Source: Actinomadura latina NBRC 106108
GTDB taxonomy: Bacteria > Actinomycetota > Actinomycetes > Streptosporangiales > Streptosporangiaceae
Direction of reading: 5' to 3'
Assembly: GCF_001552195.1 (NCBI RefSeq)
Contig: NZ_BCQS01000038.1
Coordinates: 1 to 54,030, forward strand
DNA: 54,030 bases
The translations under genes and the position numbers were made by a program. Position 1 is the stretch's first letter; each line of letters opens with the position of its first letter. Below are positions 1 through 7,129 of this stretch, piece after piece. The notes beneath the pieces were generated by a model. The model did not search any database. It saw only the letters and a list, made by a program, of their open reading frames with translations, and was not told the origin of the DNA.

Positions 1-336
1 GCGGCGGGGTCCGCCGACCCGGCGGGCGCCACCGACGTGCGGGCCGCCGCCCAGCTGCTGGCGCGGCGGCTGCGGCGGCCCGTCACCTGCGGGTTCGTCG
101 CCGCGGGCGGTCCCGCGCTGGACGACGCCGTCGCGCGGCTGCGGCGGCGCGGAGCCGGACGCGTGGTCGTGGCGGCGTACCTGCTGGCGCCGGGCCGGTT
201 CATGGACCGGGCGCGGGGGTGCGGCGCCGACGCGGTGACCGCGCCGATCGGGGCGCACGAGGCCGCGGCCCGGCTCGTGCTGCGCCGCTACGACGAGGCT
301 CGGTCGCGGACGAGCGAACCGGTGTCGGTGCGCTGA
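1..336 (+). CDS. Sirohydrochlorin chelatase (CbiX-like), C-terminal part, cut by window start
   Basis: The frame is open from base 1 and ends at TGA 334-336, so the gene starts upstream of the window. The visible 111 residues show the C-terminal half of a CbiX/SirB-type chelatase: an AAGS-DP-A segment at the left edge, 'AAQLLARRL', then a repeat of the chelatase half-domain with 'RVVVAAYLLAPGRFMDRA' and 'VTAPIGAHEAAARLVLRRYDEA'. The family inserts Co2+ or Fe2+ into sirohydrochlorin for cobalamin or siroheme synthesis; the metal cannot be told from this fragment. The first metal-binding His lies outside the window. Its 3' end overlaps the convergent MarR gene by 49 bp. Confidence 0.8.
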   Translation, partial: AAGSADPAGATDVRAAAQLLARRLRRPVTCGFVAAGGPALDDAVARLRRRGAGRVVVAAYLLAPGRFMDRARGCGADAVTAPIGAHEAAARLVLRRYDEARSRTSEPVSVR

Positions 337-806
337 CACGCCTCCGCCGCGTCCCGCCCCGGCGCGGCGAACCGGTCGTCGTGGTGGGCCAGGACGCGCA
401 GCAGCATCTCCCGGAACAGATGCCGCTCGTCCGGGGACAGCGGCTCGAACAGGACCTCGTTGAGGCGGGCGCGGGCGGCCAGGCTCTCCCCGAGGAACAG
501 CCGGCCGTCCTCGGTGGCGTCCAGCGCGTACCGGCGGCGGTCCGCGGGGTCGCGGCGGCGCTCGACGTGGCCGTCCCGCTCCAGCGCGTCGACGATGCCG
601 ACGAGGTCGCCGGCGTCCATCCGGAGCCGCTCGGCGACCTCGCGCTGCGACAGCGGCCCGGACCGCGCCACGCACCACAGGACGAGCAGGTGCGGCAGCC
701 GCGGCTGGCCGGGGAACATCCGCGCGCCGGTGCGCCGCACGAGCCGCACGGCCTCGAACATCAGGTAGGTGGGGGAGTCGTCCATGGGGTCCGGCTGATC
801 GGTCAC
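288..806 (-). CDS. MarR-family transcriptional regulator
   Basis: A 172-residue winged-helix protein. It has 'LLVLWCVARSGPLSQREVAERLRMDAGDLVGIVDALERDGHVERRRDPADRRRY', with the recognition helix and the DxRDRR-type wing typical of MarR. An ATG lies further out at 833, but a strong GGAGGAG sits 6 nt before the GTG at 804-806, so I chose that start (MTDQPDPMDDS). The ATG at 833 would also lie against the left arm of the operator at 835-863. The gene is divergent from a two-gene ABC exporter and probably represses it and itself through that operator. The inducing ligand is unknown. The 3' end overlaps the chelatase gene on the other strand. Confidence 0.9.
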   Translation of the reverse strand: MTDQPDPMDDSPTYLMFEAVRLVRRTGARMFPGQPRLPHLLVLWCVARSGPLSQREVAERLRMDAGDLVGIVDALERDGHVERRRDPADRRRYALDATEDGRLFLGESLAARARLNEVLFEPLSPDERHLFREMLLRVLAHHDDRFAAPGRDAAEACQRTDTGSLVRDRASS

Positions 807-834
807 GCCCGCTCCTCCGGGTTCGCTTGGCATT

Positions 835-863
835 CCCTATCTCTCTTGACGTGAGAGATAGGG
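835..863. promoter_or_regulatory. Perfect inverted repeat, probable MarR operator with promoter
   Basis: Arms CCCTATCTCTC (835-845) and GAGAGATAGGG (853-863) are a perfect 11-bp inverted repeat around the 7-bp spacer TTGACGT. TTGACG (846-851) could be the -35 of the ABC operon, with TACCGT (870-875) as -10 at 18 bp. A bound repressor would cover this -35. The site lies between divergent marR and exporter genes, the usual place for a MarR autoregulatory operator. Confidence 0.8.
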
Positions 864-923
864 TACTCCTACCGTTGGAAGGCCCAAAATATGGGTGTGC
901 GCTCCATGCGGAGGGAGGCCCCC

Positions 924-1907
924 ATGCCGCCCGGGGGACCCGCCGTCGAGGTCGACGGCCTGATCAAGAAGTTCGGTGACGTGGAGGCCGTGCGGGGGAT
1001 CGAGTTCACCGTGCGGCCGGGGGAGATCTTCGGTTTCCTCGGCCCGAACGGCGCGGGCAAGTCCACGACGATCAACATGCTCTGCACGCTGCTGCGTCCG
1101 ACCGGGGGCCGCGCGCTGGTGGCCGGGCACGACGTGGTCGCCGAGCGCGACAGCGTGCGCCGCAACATCGGGCTGGTGTTCCAGGACCCCACGCTCGACG
1201 GCTACCTGTCTGCGGAGCAGAACCTGCGCTTCCACGCCGAGCTGTACGGGGTGCCGCGGTCGGTGACCCGCGCCCGCATCCAGCAGGTCCTGGAGATGGT
1301 CGCGCTGTGGGACCGCCGCGGCGACCTGGTGCAGACCTTCTCCGGCGGCATGAAGCGCCGCCTGGAGATCGCGCGGGGCCTGCTGCACTCGCCGCGGGTG
1401 CTGTTCCTGGACGAGCCGACCGTCGGCCTGGACCCGCAGACCCGCGCGTCGATCTGGGAGTACATCCGGCAGCTGCAGGCCGCCGAGGAGATCACGATCT
1501 TCATGACGACGCACTACATGGACGAGGCCGAGTTCTGCGAGCGCATCGCGATCATGGAATCGGGGCGGATCGTGGCGCTGGACACCCCGGAGGCGCTCAA
1601 GGCCGGCGTCGGCAAGGACCGGATCCGCATCCAGACGGCCGACGACGAGGCGGCGATCGCCGCGCTCAAGGAGCGGTTCGGGCTGGAGGCGGTCGTGTCG
1701 GAGGGCGCGGTGGCGTTCGCGGTGGCCTCCGGCGAGGAGTTCGTGCCGCGGCTGTTCGCCGAGCTGGGCGTGCCGATCCGGTCGGTGAACGTGGCGCGGC
1801 CGTCGCTGGACGACGTGTTCATGTCGTTCACCGGCTCCACGATCCGGGACGCCGAGGCGACCGGGAGCGACCGGATGCGGATGGCGATGCGCGCGGCGAG
1901 GAGATGA
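924..1907 (+). CDS. Daunorubicin-resistance-type ABC transporter ATP-binding protein (DrrA family)
   Basis: A 327-residue ATPase. Walker A GPNGAGKST, Q-loop 'VFQDPTLDGYLS', signature 'FSGGMKRRLEIARG', Walker B 'VLFLDEPTVGLDP' and H-loop 'TTHYMDEAE' are all intact. The C-terminal extension ending 'ARPSLDDVFMSFTG' marks the DrrA/ABC-2 drug and lipid exporter group. In-frame ATGs lie at 891 and 906. The ATG at 924 is preferred because GGAGGGAGG (910-918) precedes it by 5 nt. Its stop overlaps an ATG of the permease gene (ATGA at 1904-1907), so the two are translationally coupled. It should energise the permease at the inner face of the membrane; the substrate is not evident. Confidence 0.93.
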   Translation: MPPGGPAVEVDGLIKKFGDVEAVRGIEFTVRPGEIFGFLGPNGAGKSTTINMLCTLLRPTGGRALVAGHDVVAERDSVRRNIGLVFQDPTLDGYLSAEQNLRFHAELYGVPRSVTRARIQQVLEMVALWDRRGDLVQTFSGGMKRRLEIARGLLHSPRVLFLDEPTVGLDPQTRASIWEYIRQLQAAEEITIFMTTHYMDEAEFCERIAIMESGRIVALDTPEALKAGVGKDRIRIQTADDEAAIAALKERFGLEAVVSEGAVAFAVASGEEFVPRLFAELGVPIRSVNVARPSLDDVFMSFTGSTIRDAEATGSDRMRMAMRAARR

Positions 1908-1909
1908 CG

Positions 1910-2797
1910 ATGGCGAGTACGGCGGAGCGCGCGGCGGCCCCCGAGGTCGTCCGGGTGCGGGTGCCCGAGCGCGGCCTGCGGCAGGACCTGCGCGCCGTGA
2001 AGATCGTCCTGCACCGGGAGCTGATCCGGTTCTGGCGGGACAAACTGCGGATGGTGTCCGGGCTCGTCCAGCCGGTGCTGTGGCTGCTGGTCATGGGCAC
2101 CGGCCTGTCGAACCTGGTGACCAGCGGCGGCGGCCCGGCCGGGAACGTCGACCTGAAGACGTTCATCTATCCCGGCGTGTGTGCGATGTCGGTGATGTTC
2201 ACCGCGATGTTCTCCGCCGGGTCGATCGTGTGGGACCGGGAGTTCGGGTTCCTGCGCGAGATGCTCGTGGCGCCCGTCAGCCGCAGCGCCATCGTGATCG
2301 GCAAGTGCATCGGCGGCGCGGTCGTGGCGACCCTGCAGGGCGTGGTGATCGTGATGCTGGCGCCGCTCGCCGGCGTCCCCTACGACCCGGCGCTGATGCT
2401 GCAGCTGATCGGGCTGATGTTCATCGGGGCGTTCGCGCTGACGGGGTTCGGCGTGATGATGGCGGCGCGGATCACCCAGATGCAGGCGTTCTTCGGCCTC
2501 ATGCAGATGGCGATGATGCCGATGATGTTCCTGTCGGGCGCGCTGTACCCGCTGAACGGGCTGCCGACGTGGCTGACCGTCCTGACCCGGTTCAACCCGC
2601 TGACCTACGCGGTCGACCCGATGCGGCACGTGGTGTTCGCGCACCTGGACGTCTCGCAGCGGCTGCTGCGGACGTTCGACCCGGGCGTGACGTGGGGCGG
2701 CTGGACCGTGCCGATCTGGCTGGAGATCCTCATCGTCCTCGGCATGGGGGTCGGGCTGATGCTGGTGGCCATCGTGGAGTTCCGCCGCGCCGACTGA
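1910..2797 (+). CDS. ABC-2 type permease, DrrB family
   Basis: A 295-residue membrane protein with about six hydrophobic segments and the ABC-2 hallmark stretch 'REFGFLREMLVAPVSRSAIVIGK'. It also has the later 'LSGALYPLNGLPTWLTVLTRFNPLTYAVDPMR' found in DrrB/NodJ-type permeases. Two ATGs are in frame (1904 and 1910). GAGGAG at 1898-1903 touches the first but stands 6 nt before the second, so 1910 (MASTAERAAAP) is preferred. It forms the channel partner of the upstream ATPase. A strong hairpin follows the stop. Confidence 0.92.
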   Translation: MASTAERAAAPEVVRVRVPERGLRQDLRAVKIVLHRELIRFWRDKLRMVSGLVQPVLWLLVMGTGLSNLVTSGGGPAGNVDLKTFIYPGVCAMSVMFTAMFSAGSIVWDREFGFLREMLVAPVSRSAIVIGKCIGGAVVATLQGVVIVMLAPLAGVPYDPALMLQLIGLMFIGAFALTGFGVMMAARITQMQAFFGLMQMAMMPMMFLSGALYPLNGLPTWLTVLTRFNPLTYAVDPMRHVVFAHLDVSQRLLRTFDPGVTWGGWTVPIWLEILIVLGMGVGLMLVAIVEFRRAD

Positions 2798-2825
2798 CCG
2801 CGCCGATCGCAGCGGGGAAGCGCGA

Positions 2826-2856
2826 GGCCCGCCCGACCGTGCGGGTCGGGCGGGCC
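2826..2856. terminator. GC-rich stem-loop between convergent genes
   Basis: A 13-bp perfect stem, GGCCCGCCCGACC (2826-2838) with GGTCGGGCGGGCC (2844-2856), and a 5-nt loop. It lies between the 3' ends of the ABC permease and the sigma-factor gene and can serve both. There is no T tract, as is usual in actinomycetes. Confidence 0.75.
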
Positions 2857-2876
2857 CCGGCTCGTGCTCGGCCGGG

Positions 2877-4253
2877 TCAGACGGCGAAGTCGAGCAGCGG
2901 GCGGGCGTTGCTGGGGTGCCGCAGCTTGGACAGCGACTCCTTCTCCAGCTGGCGGATCCGCTCGCGGGTCAGCCCGAGCGCCTTGCCGATCTCGTCCAGG
3001 GTGCGGGGCGTCCCGTCGTACAGCCCGAACCGCATCGCCATGATCTTGGCTTCGCGCGGCGACAGGATGTCGAGGGTGCGGCGCAGCTGCTCGGCCATCA
3101 GCTGCCGGTCGACCAGCTCGGCCGCCTCGGGGCTGTCGGTGTCCTCGATGAGGTCGCCGATGCGGGTCTCGCCGTCCTCGCCGATGGTGGAGTCCAGGCT
3201 GATCGGCTGGCGGCTGGTGCGCAGCAGCTCGCGGACCTGCTCGGGGCTCTTGTCCAGCTCGGTGGCGAGCTCCTCCGGGGTGGGCTCGCGGCCGAGCCGC
3301 TGGTGCATGTCGCGCTCGACGCGGCTCAGCTTGCTGAGCATCTCCAGCACATGCACGGGCAGCCGGATCGTGCGGGCCGAGTCGGCGAAGCCGCGCTGTA
3401 TGGCCTGCCGGATCCACCACATCGCGTAGGTGGAGAACTTGTAGCCCTTGGAGTAGTCGAACTTCTCCACGGCGCGGATCAGGCCGAGGTTGCCCTCCTG
3501 GACGACGTCCAGCAGCGACAGGCCGCGGTCGGAGTACTTCTTGGCGACCGACACCACGAGCCGGAGGTTGGCCTCCAGCATGTGGGCCTTGGCGCGGCGC
3601 CCGTCGGCGGCGACCCATTCCAGGTCGGCGCGCAGGCGGGGGGAGAGGTCCTCGGTCTCCAGCTTGTGCTCGGCGTAGAGCCCGGCCTCGATGCGCTTGG
3701 CGAGGTCGACCTCCTGCTCGGCGGTGAGCAGCTGGCGGCGCCCGATGGCCTTGAGGTAGGTGTGGACGGAGTCGCCCATCGCGGTCGACTGGTCGTCCAG
3801 GTCGGCGGGGGCGTCGGCGGCCTCGACCTCGGTGACCTCGAACCCCTCGTCGGCGGCCGCGCCCGCGGCGTCGCCGCCGGGCGTCGCGCTCTTACTGGGG
3901 GCGCTCTTACTGGGGGCGGTCTTGCCGGGGGCGGCGGCCTTGCCGGGGGCCGCGGTCTTGCCCGGAGTCCTGCGGGGGGCGCGCTTCTTCGCCGGGGCGG
4001 TCTCGCCGCCGTGGTGGTCGGCGGCCGCGGCCATCGTGCGGGCGGTGTCGGACTCGCCCGCCAGGCTGATGCCGGCCTCGGACAGCTCGCGAAGGATGGA
4101 GCGGCCCTGCGCCGGGCTGATCCCGGCACTCTCGAAGGCCCCCCGCACCTCGTCGAGCGAGAGGCGTCCTTGGGCACGTCCACGCTTCAGGAGCTCGTTG
4201 AGCGCGGGGCCCGCCGACTCCGTGAGCGGGGTCTCGACAGCGCTTCGCGGCAT
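2877..4253 (-). CDS. RNA polymerase sigma factor, primary-like (SigA/HrdB family) with unusual -10 recognition region
   Basis: 458 residues from the ATG at 4251-4253, which is preceded by GGGAGGGGGG. Residues about 18-66 resemble HrdB region 1.1. Residues about 85-125 are an Ala/Lys/Pro linker. Regions 1.2-4.2 run from 'VHTYLKAIGRRQLL' (about 163) to the end. Core motifs 'EANLRLVVSVAKKY', 'VQEGNLGLIRAVEKFDYSKGYKFSTY' and 'LTRERIRQLEKESLSKLRHPS' are present. Aligned on WWIRQAI, the positions equivalent to E. coli sigma70 T432 and T440 are Met278 and Gln286, and the usual ADQARTIRIP reads ADSARTIRLP. The C-terminus ends NARPLLDFAV instead of the typical SQVLRDYLD. It directs RNA polymerase to promoters; I take it as a divergent HrdB paralogue, not the housekeeping factor, but that is inference. 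Confidence 0.9.
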   Translation of the reverse strand: MPRSAVETPLTESAGPALNELLKRGRAQGRLSLDEVRGAFESAGISPAQGRSILRELSEAGISLAGESDTARTMAAAADHHGGETAPAKKRAPRRTPGKTAAPGKAAAPGKTAPSKSAPSKSATPGGDAAGAAADEGFEVTEVEAADAPADLDDQSTAMGDSVHTYLKAIGRRQLLTAEQEVDLAKRIEAGLYAEHKLETEDLSPRLRADLEWVAADGRRAKAHMLEANLRLVVSVAKKYSDRGLSLLDVVQEGNLGLIRAVEKFDYSKGYKFSTYAMWWIRQAIQRGFADSARTIRLPVHVLEMLSKLSRVERDMHQRLGREPTPEELATELDKSPEQVRELLRTSRQPISLDSTIGEDGETRIGDLIEDTDSPEAAELVDRQLMAEQLRRTLDILSPREAKIMAMRFGLYDGTPRTLDEIGKALGLTRERIRQLEKESLSKLRHPSNARPLLDFAV

Positions 4254-4508
4254 GGGGACACCCCCCTCCCTTCGGTGAGTGAGTGCGGCGCGGATTGTGT
4301 GTTCGCTGGTGGCGCACGCACTTAACGGAACGTCGCACGACCGGGGCATTGTTCCCGCGGCCGTGGCAGCGGCGGCCCGCCGGGGGATCGCGGAGGAACG
4401 ACCCAGAAGCTGCTGGTGCCCGCGATGGGCCGCTTCATGCGGTCTGACCTGAATCGATCCGACCTTACTGCGTAAAGGCGTTCGGCGGCAGCAGCGTGAC
4501 GAACACCA
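4254..4508. promoter_or_regulatory. Upstream region of the sigma gene with a TTAC-N3-GTAA palindrome
   Basis: No gene is supported here. The stretch contains TTAC-TGC-GTAA (4465-4475), about 210 bp upstream of the sigma-factor start codon and just past the end of the cation-efflux pseudogene. The same TTAC-N3-GTAA pattern occurs twice more in the window (9794-9804 and 19959-19969). I could not place a confident -35/-10 for the sigma gene. Confidence 0.4.
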
Positions 4509-4815
4509 CTACCCGCCCAGACCCTTCTGTCGCAAAGTCCGGCCATAGCGTGCGATGACCCGTTCGCGCAGGTCAGGGTCGTCGCGGGGGACCGGTTCGA
4601 GGACGCCGACGAGGGCGGCGGAGTCCTCCAGCAGGACGCTGACCGAGGTGGGCTCGTCGGTCCGGCGAGGCCGACCCGGTGATCAGCGCGGCGAAGCCCT
4701 TGGCGACGGCGATCCCGAGGTTGGCGCCGAGGGCCAGGACGACGGTCAGCCCGCTCTCGTTCTCCTTGCCTCTTTCGCCGTTCGCCTGCTCCTGCCCGCC
4801 GCGCTGTCCCGCCAT
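4509..4815 (-). pseudogene. Remnant of a cation diffusion facilitator (CDF) transporter
   Basis: From ATG 4813-4815 the frame encodes 'ESGLTVVLALGANLGIAVAKGFAALITGSAS', the usual first membrane segment of actinobacterial CDF metal-efflux proteins. It then runs into arginine/proline-rich nonsense. At the same point a neighbouring frame continues as 'DEPTSVSVLLEDSAALVGVL', matching the second conserved CDF block normally about 100 residues further on, followed by a 27-residue tail and TAG (4509-4511). The gene has therefore lost most of its interior and carries a frame change at about 4665. An intact CDF protein is about 300 residues. No function is expected. Confidence 0.75.
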
Positions 4816-4874
4816 GGTCGTCCTCTCCCCGCCCGATCACCTGTCATGCGCGGGCGGACGCGGTCAGGGCGCGG

Positions 4875-6038
4875 TCAGAGCGCGGGGGAGCGGAGCCGGG
4901 CGCGGTCGGGTTTCCCGGACGCCAGCAGCGGGATGGCCTCCACCAGCTCCAGTTCGCGGGGCGCGGCGCAGGCGGGCATCGTCTCGCGGACGAAGGCGCG
5001 CAGCTCGGCCAGCTCCGGCGCGGCGGGCGCGGCGGGGACGACGACGGCGGTGACCCGTTCGCCCCATTCGGGGTCGGGCCGTCCGACCACGACGACGTCG
5101 CGGACCGCCGGATGCCGCGACAGCGCGGTGGCGACCTCCCCGGCGACGACCTTCTCCCCGCCGGTGTTGATCACGTCGTCGACGCGGCCGCGGACGCGGA
5201 GCCGGCCGTCCTCGATCGCGCCGAGGTCCTGGGTGACGAACCAGTCGCCGTCCCTGGCCTCGGCGGTCAGCTCCGGGCGCAGCCGGTAGCCGGTGAACAG
5301 CGACGGGCCCGCGAGCCGGATCCGGCCGCCGTCGCCGAGTGCGATGCGCATGCCGTCCAGGGGCGTCCCGTCGTAGACGCAGCCGCCGCACGTCTCGCTC
5401 ATGCCGTAGGTGGTGAACACGCGGGCGCCGCGGGCGCGGGCGGCGGCGAGCAGGCCGGGCGCGGCGGCGGCGCCGCCGAGGACGATCGCGCCGAGCCGCG
5501 ACACGTCGGCGCCCGCGTCCAGCAGGCGCCGCAGCTGGGTGGGGACGAGGGAGACGTGCAGGCCGTCCGACCGCGCGACGGCGCCGGCGTCGAAGCGCTG
5601 CGCGATGACCGGGTCGGTGCCGGCGACCAGGGAGCGGACGAGGACCTGGACGCCGGAGATGTGGCTGGTGGGCAGGCAGCAGAGCCAGCGGTCGCCGGGC
5701 GCGGCCCCGATCCTGGTGAGCGTGCCGGCGGCGGAGTGCCGCAGCGCGTCCGCGGACAGTTCGACGAACTTGGGGGCGCCGGTGGAGCCGGACGTGGCGA
5801 TCAGCACGGCGGTGCCGGCGTCCACGGGCGGGTGCCCGCCACCGGGGTCGCGGGGGACGAGCCCGCCGGGCGTCTCGACCGCGTCGGGGGCCAGCGCGTC
5901 CAGCAGGCCGCGCAGGGCCGGTGCGGGCAGGTCGGGGGAGAGCGGGCAGATCGCGGGACCGCCGCCGAGCGCGTCCGCCAGGGCGTCGAGCAGGCGGGGG
6001 CCGGGCGGCAGGACGGCGGCGTGCAGCGGGCGATCCAT
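4875..6038 (-). CDS. menE: o-Succinylbenzoate--CoA ligase
   Basis: A 387-residue AMP-forming acyl-CoA synthetase, short like other actinobacterial MenE. Motifs: 'VLIATSGSTGAPKFVELS' (phosphate-binding A3 loop), 'TTYGMSETCGG' (A5), 'FVTQDLG' (A7, usually TGDLG), 'VRGRVDDVINTGGEKV' (A8) and 'LLASGKPDRARL' with the catalytic C-terminal Lys (A10). It activates o-succinylbenzoate with ATP and CoA in menaquinone synthesis. It is transcribed away from menBCD. A good promoter (TTGAAC, 18 bp, TAGGCT) ends 9 nt before the ATG, so the mRNA is nearly leaderless. The -35 lies inside a palindrome also found at menF. Confidence 0.93.
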   Translation of the reverse strand: MDRPLHAAVLPPGPRLLDALADALGGGPAICPLSPDLPAPALRGLLDALAPDAVETPGGLVPRDPGGGHPPVDAGTAVLIATSGSTGAPKFVELSADALRHSAAGTLTRIGAAPGDRWLCCLPTSHISGVQVLVRSLVAGTDPVIAQRFDAGAVARSDGLHVSLVPTQLRRLLDAGADVSRLGAIVLGGAAAAPGLLAAARARGARVFTTYGMSETCGGCVYDGTPLDGMRIALGDGGRIRLAGPSLFTGYRLRPELTAEARDGDWFVTQDLGAIEDGRLRVRGRVDDVINTGGEKVVAGEVATALSRHPAVRDVVVVGRPDPEWGERVTAVVVPAAPAAPELAELRAFVRETMPACAAPRELELVEAIPLLASGKPDRARLRSPAL

Positions 6039-6047
6039 GATCTCATC

Positions 6048-6078
6048 AGCCTAGACGACCCCGCTGAACGCGTTCAAA
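6048..6078 (-). promoter_or_regulatory. menE promoter overlapped by GAAC-N2-GTTC palindrome
   Basis: On the minus strand -35 TTGAAC (6072-6077), an 18-bp spacer and -10 TAGGCT (6048-6053) point at the menE ATG at 6038. The -35 is half of the palindrome TGAAC-GC-GTTCA (6065-6076), which extends as GTTCAAA. The same palindrome, even more complete, covers the menF -35 at 16910-16925. The position suits control of both menE and the divergent menB. Confidence 0.7.
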
Positions 6079-6150
6079 CACAGGAACGGTTGAATGGGTC
6101 ACGACCGCCCGCGACCCCGGCCGGGGCGGGCGCTTCAGGGAGAGGAACAC

Positions 6151-7050
6151 ATGGTCTCGGAGCTGTTCGACGCGGACGCGTGGAAAGAGGTCGAGGGGTT
6201 CGGCTTCACCGACATCACCTACCACCGGGCCGTCGGCCACGGCACGGTGCGGGTGGCGTTCGACCGCCCGGAGGTCCGCAACGCGTTCCGGCCCCACACG
6301 GTGGACGAGCTGTACCGGGCGCTGGACCACGCGCGGATGTCCAGCGACATCGGCTGCGTGCTGCTGACGGGCAACGGGCCGTCGCCGAAGGACGGCGGCT
6401 GGGCGTTCTGCTCGGGCGGCGACCAGCGAATCCGCGGCAAGGACGGCTACAAGTACGCCGAGGGCGAGACGTCGGAGACGATCGACCCGGCGCGGGCGGG
6501 CCGGCTGCACATCCTTGAGGTGCAGCGGTTGATCCGGATGATGGGCAAGGTCGTCATCTGCGTGGTGCCCGGCTGGGCGGCGGGCGGCGGGCACAGCCTG
6601 CACGTGGTGTGCGACCTGACGCTCGCCAGCCGCGAGCACGCCCGGTTCAAGCAGACCGACGCGGACGTGGCGAGCTTCGACGGCGGGTTCGGGTCGGCGT
6701 ACCTGGCGCGGCAGGTCGGGCAGAAGTTCGCCCGCGAGATCTTCTTCCTGGGCGACGCCTACGACGCCGAGGCCGCGCACCGGATGGGCATGGTCAACGC
6801 CGTCGTCCCGCACGCCGAGCTGGAGGCGACGGCGCTGGAGTGGGCGCGGAAGGTCAACGGCAAGAGCCCGACGGCGCAGCGGATGCTGAAGTTCGCGTTC
6901 AACCTGGTCGACGACGGGCTCGTCGGCCAGCAGGTGTTCGCCGGCGAGGCGACGCGGCTCGCCTACGGCACCGACGAGGCCGCCGAGGGCCGCGACTCGT
7001 TCCTGGAGAAGCGCGACCCTGATTGGTCGCGTTTCCCGTGGTACTACTAA
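6151..7050 (+). CDS. menB: 1,4-Dihydroxy-2-naphthoyl-CoA synthase (naphthoate synthase)
   Basis: 299 residues from the ATG at 6151, preceded by AGGGAGAGG (6137-6145). An upstream in-frame ATG at 6094 lacks a ribosome site and adds residues unlike the family. It is a crotonase-fold enzyme with 'VAFDRPEVRNAFRPHTVDEL', the oxyanion-hole segment 'FCSGGDQRIRG', 'VVPGWAAGGGHSLHVVCDLTLAS' and 'QTDADVASFDGGFGSAYLARQVG', all diagnostic of MenB. The C-terminus ends 'RDPDWSRFPWYY' as in other MenB proteins. It cyclises o-succinylbenzoyl-CoA to DHNA-CoA. First gene of menB-menC-menD. Confidence 0.95.
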   Translation: MVSELFDADAWKEVEGFGFTDITYHRAVGHGTVRVAFDRPEVRNAFRPHTVDELYRALDHARMSSDIGCVLLTGNGPSPKDGGWAFCSGGDQRIRGKDGYKYAEGETSETIDPARAGRLHILEVQRLIRMMGKVVICVVPGWAAGGGHSLHVVCDLTLASREHARFKQTDADVASFDGGFGSAYLARQVGQKFAREIFFLGDAYDAEAAHRMGMVNAVVPHAELEATALEWARKVNGKSPTAQRMLKFAFNLVDDGLVGQQVFAGEATRLAYGTDEAAEGRDSFLEKRDPDWSRFPWYY

Positions 7051-7129
7051 AGGTTCATACGCGCGGTGTGCTCCGGAATACCGTGATTCAGCGGGCAGGT
7101 CATTGGCGGGCAGCTCAGGGGGTCGGCGG

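Noticed and set aside
6082..6095. A possible second men operator, GGAACGGTTGAAT, next to the menE/menB palindrome.
   Set aside because: Arms do not pair and the spacer differs, so it does not match the menF site.
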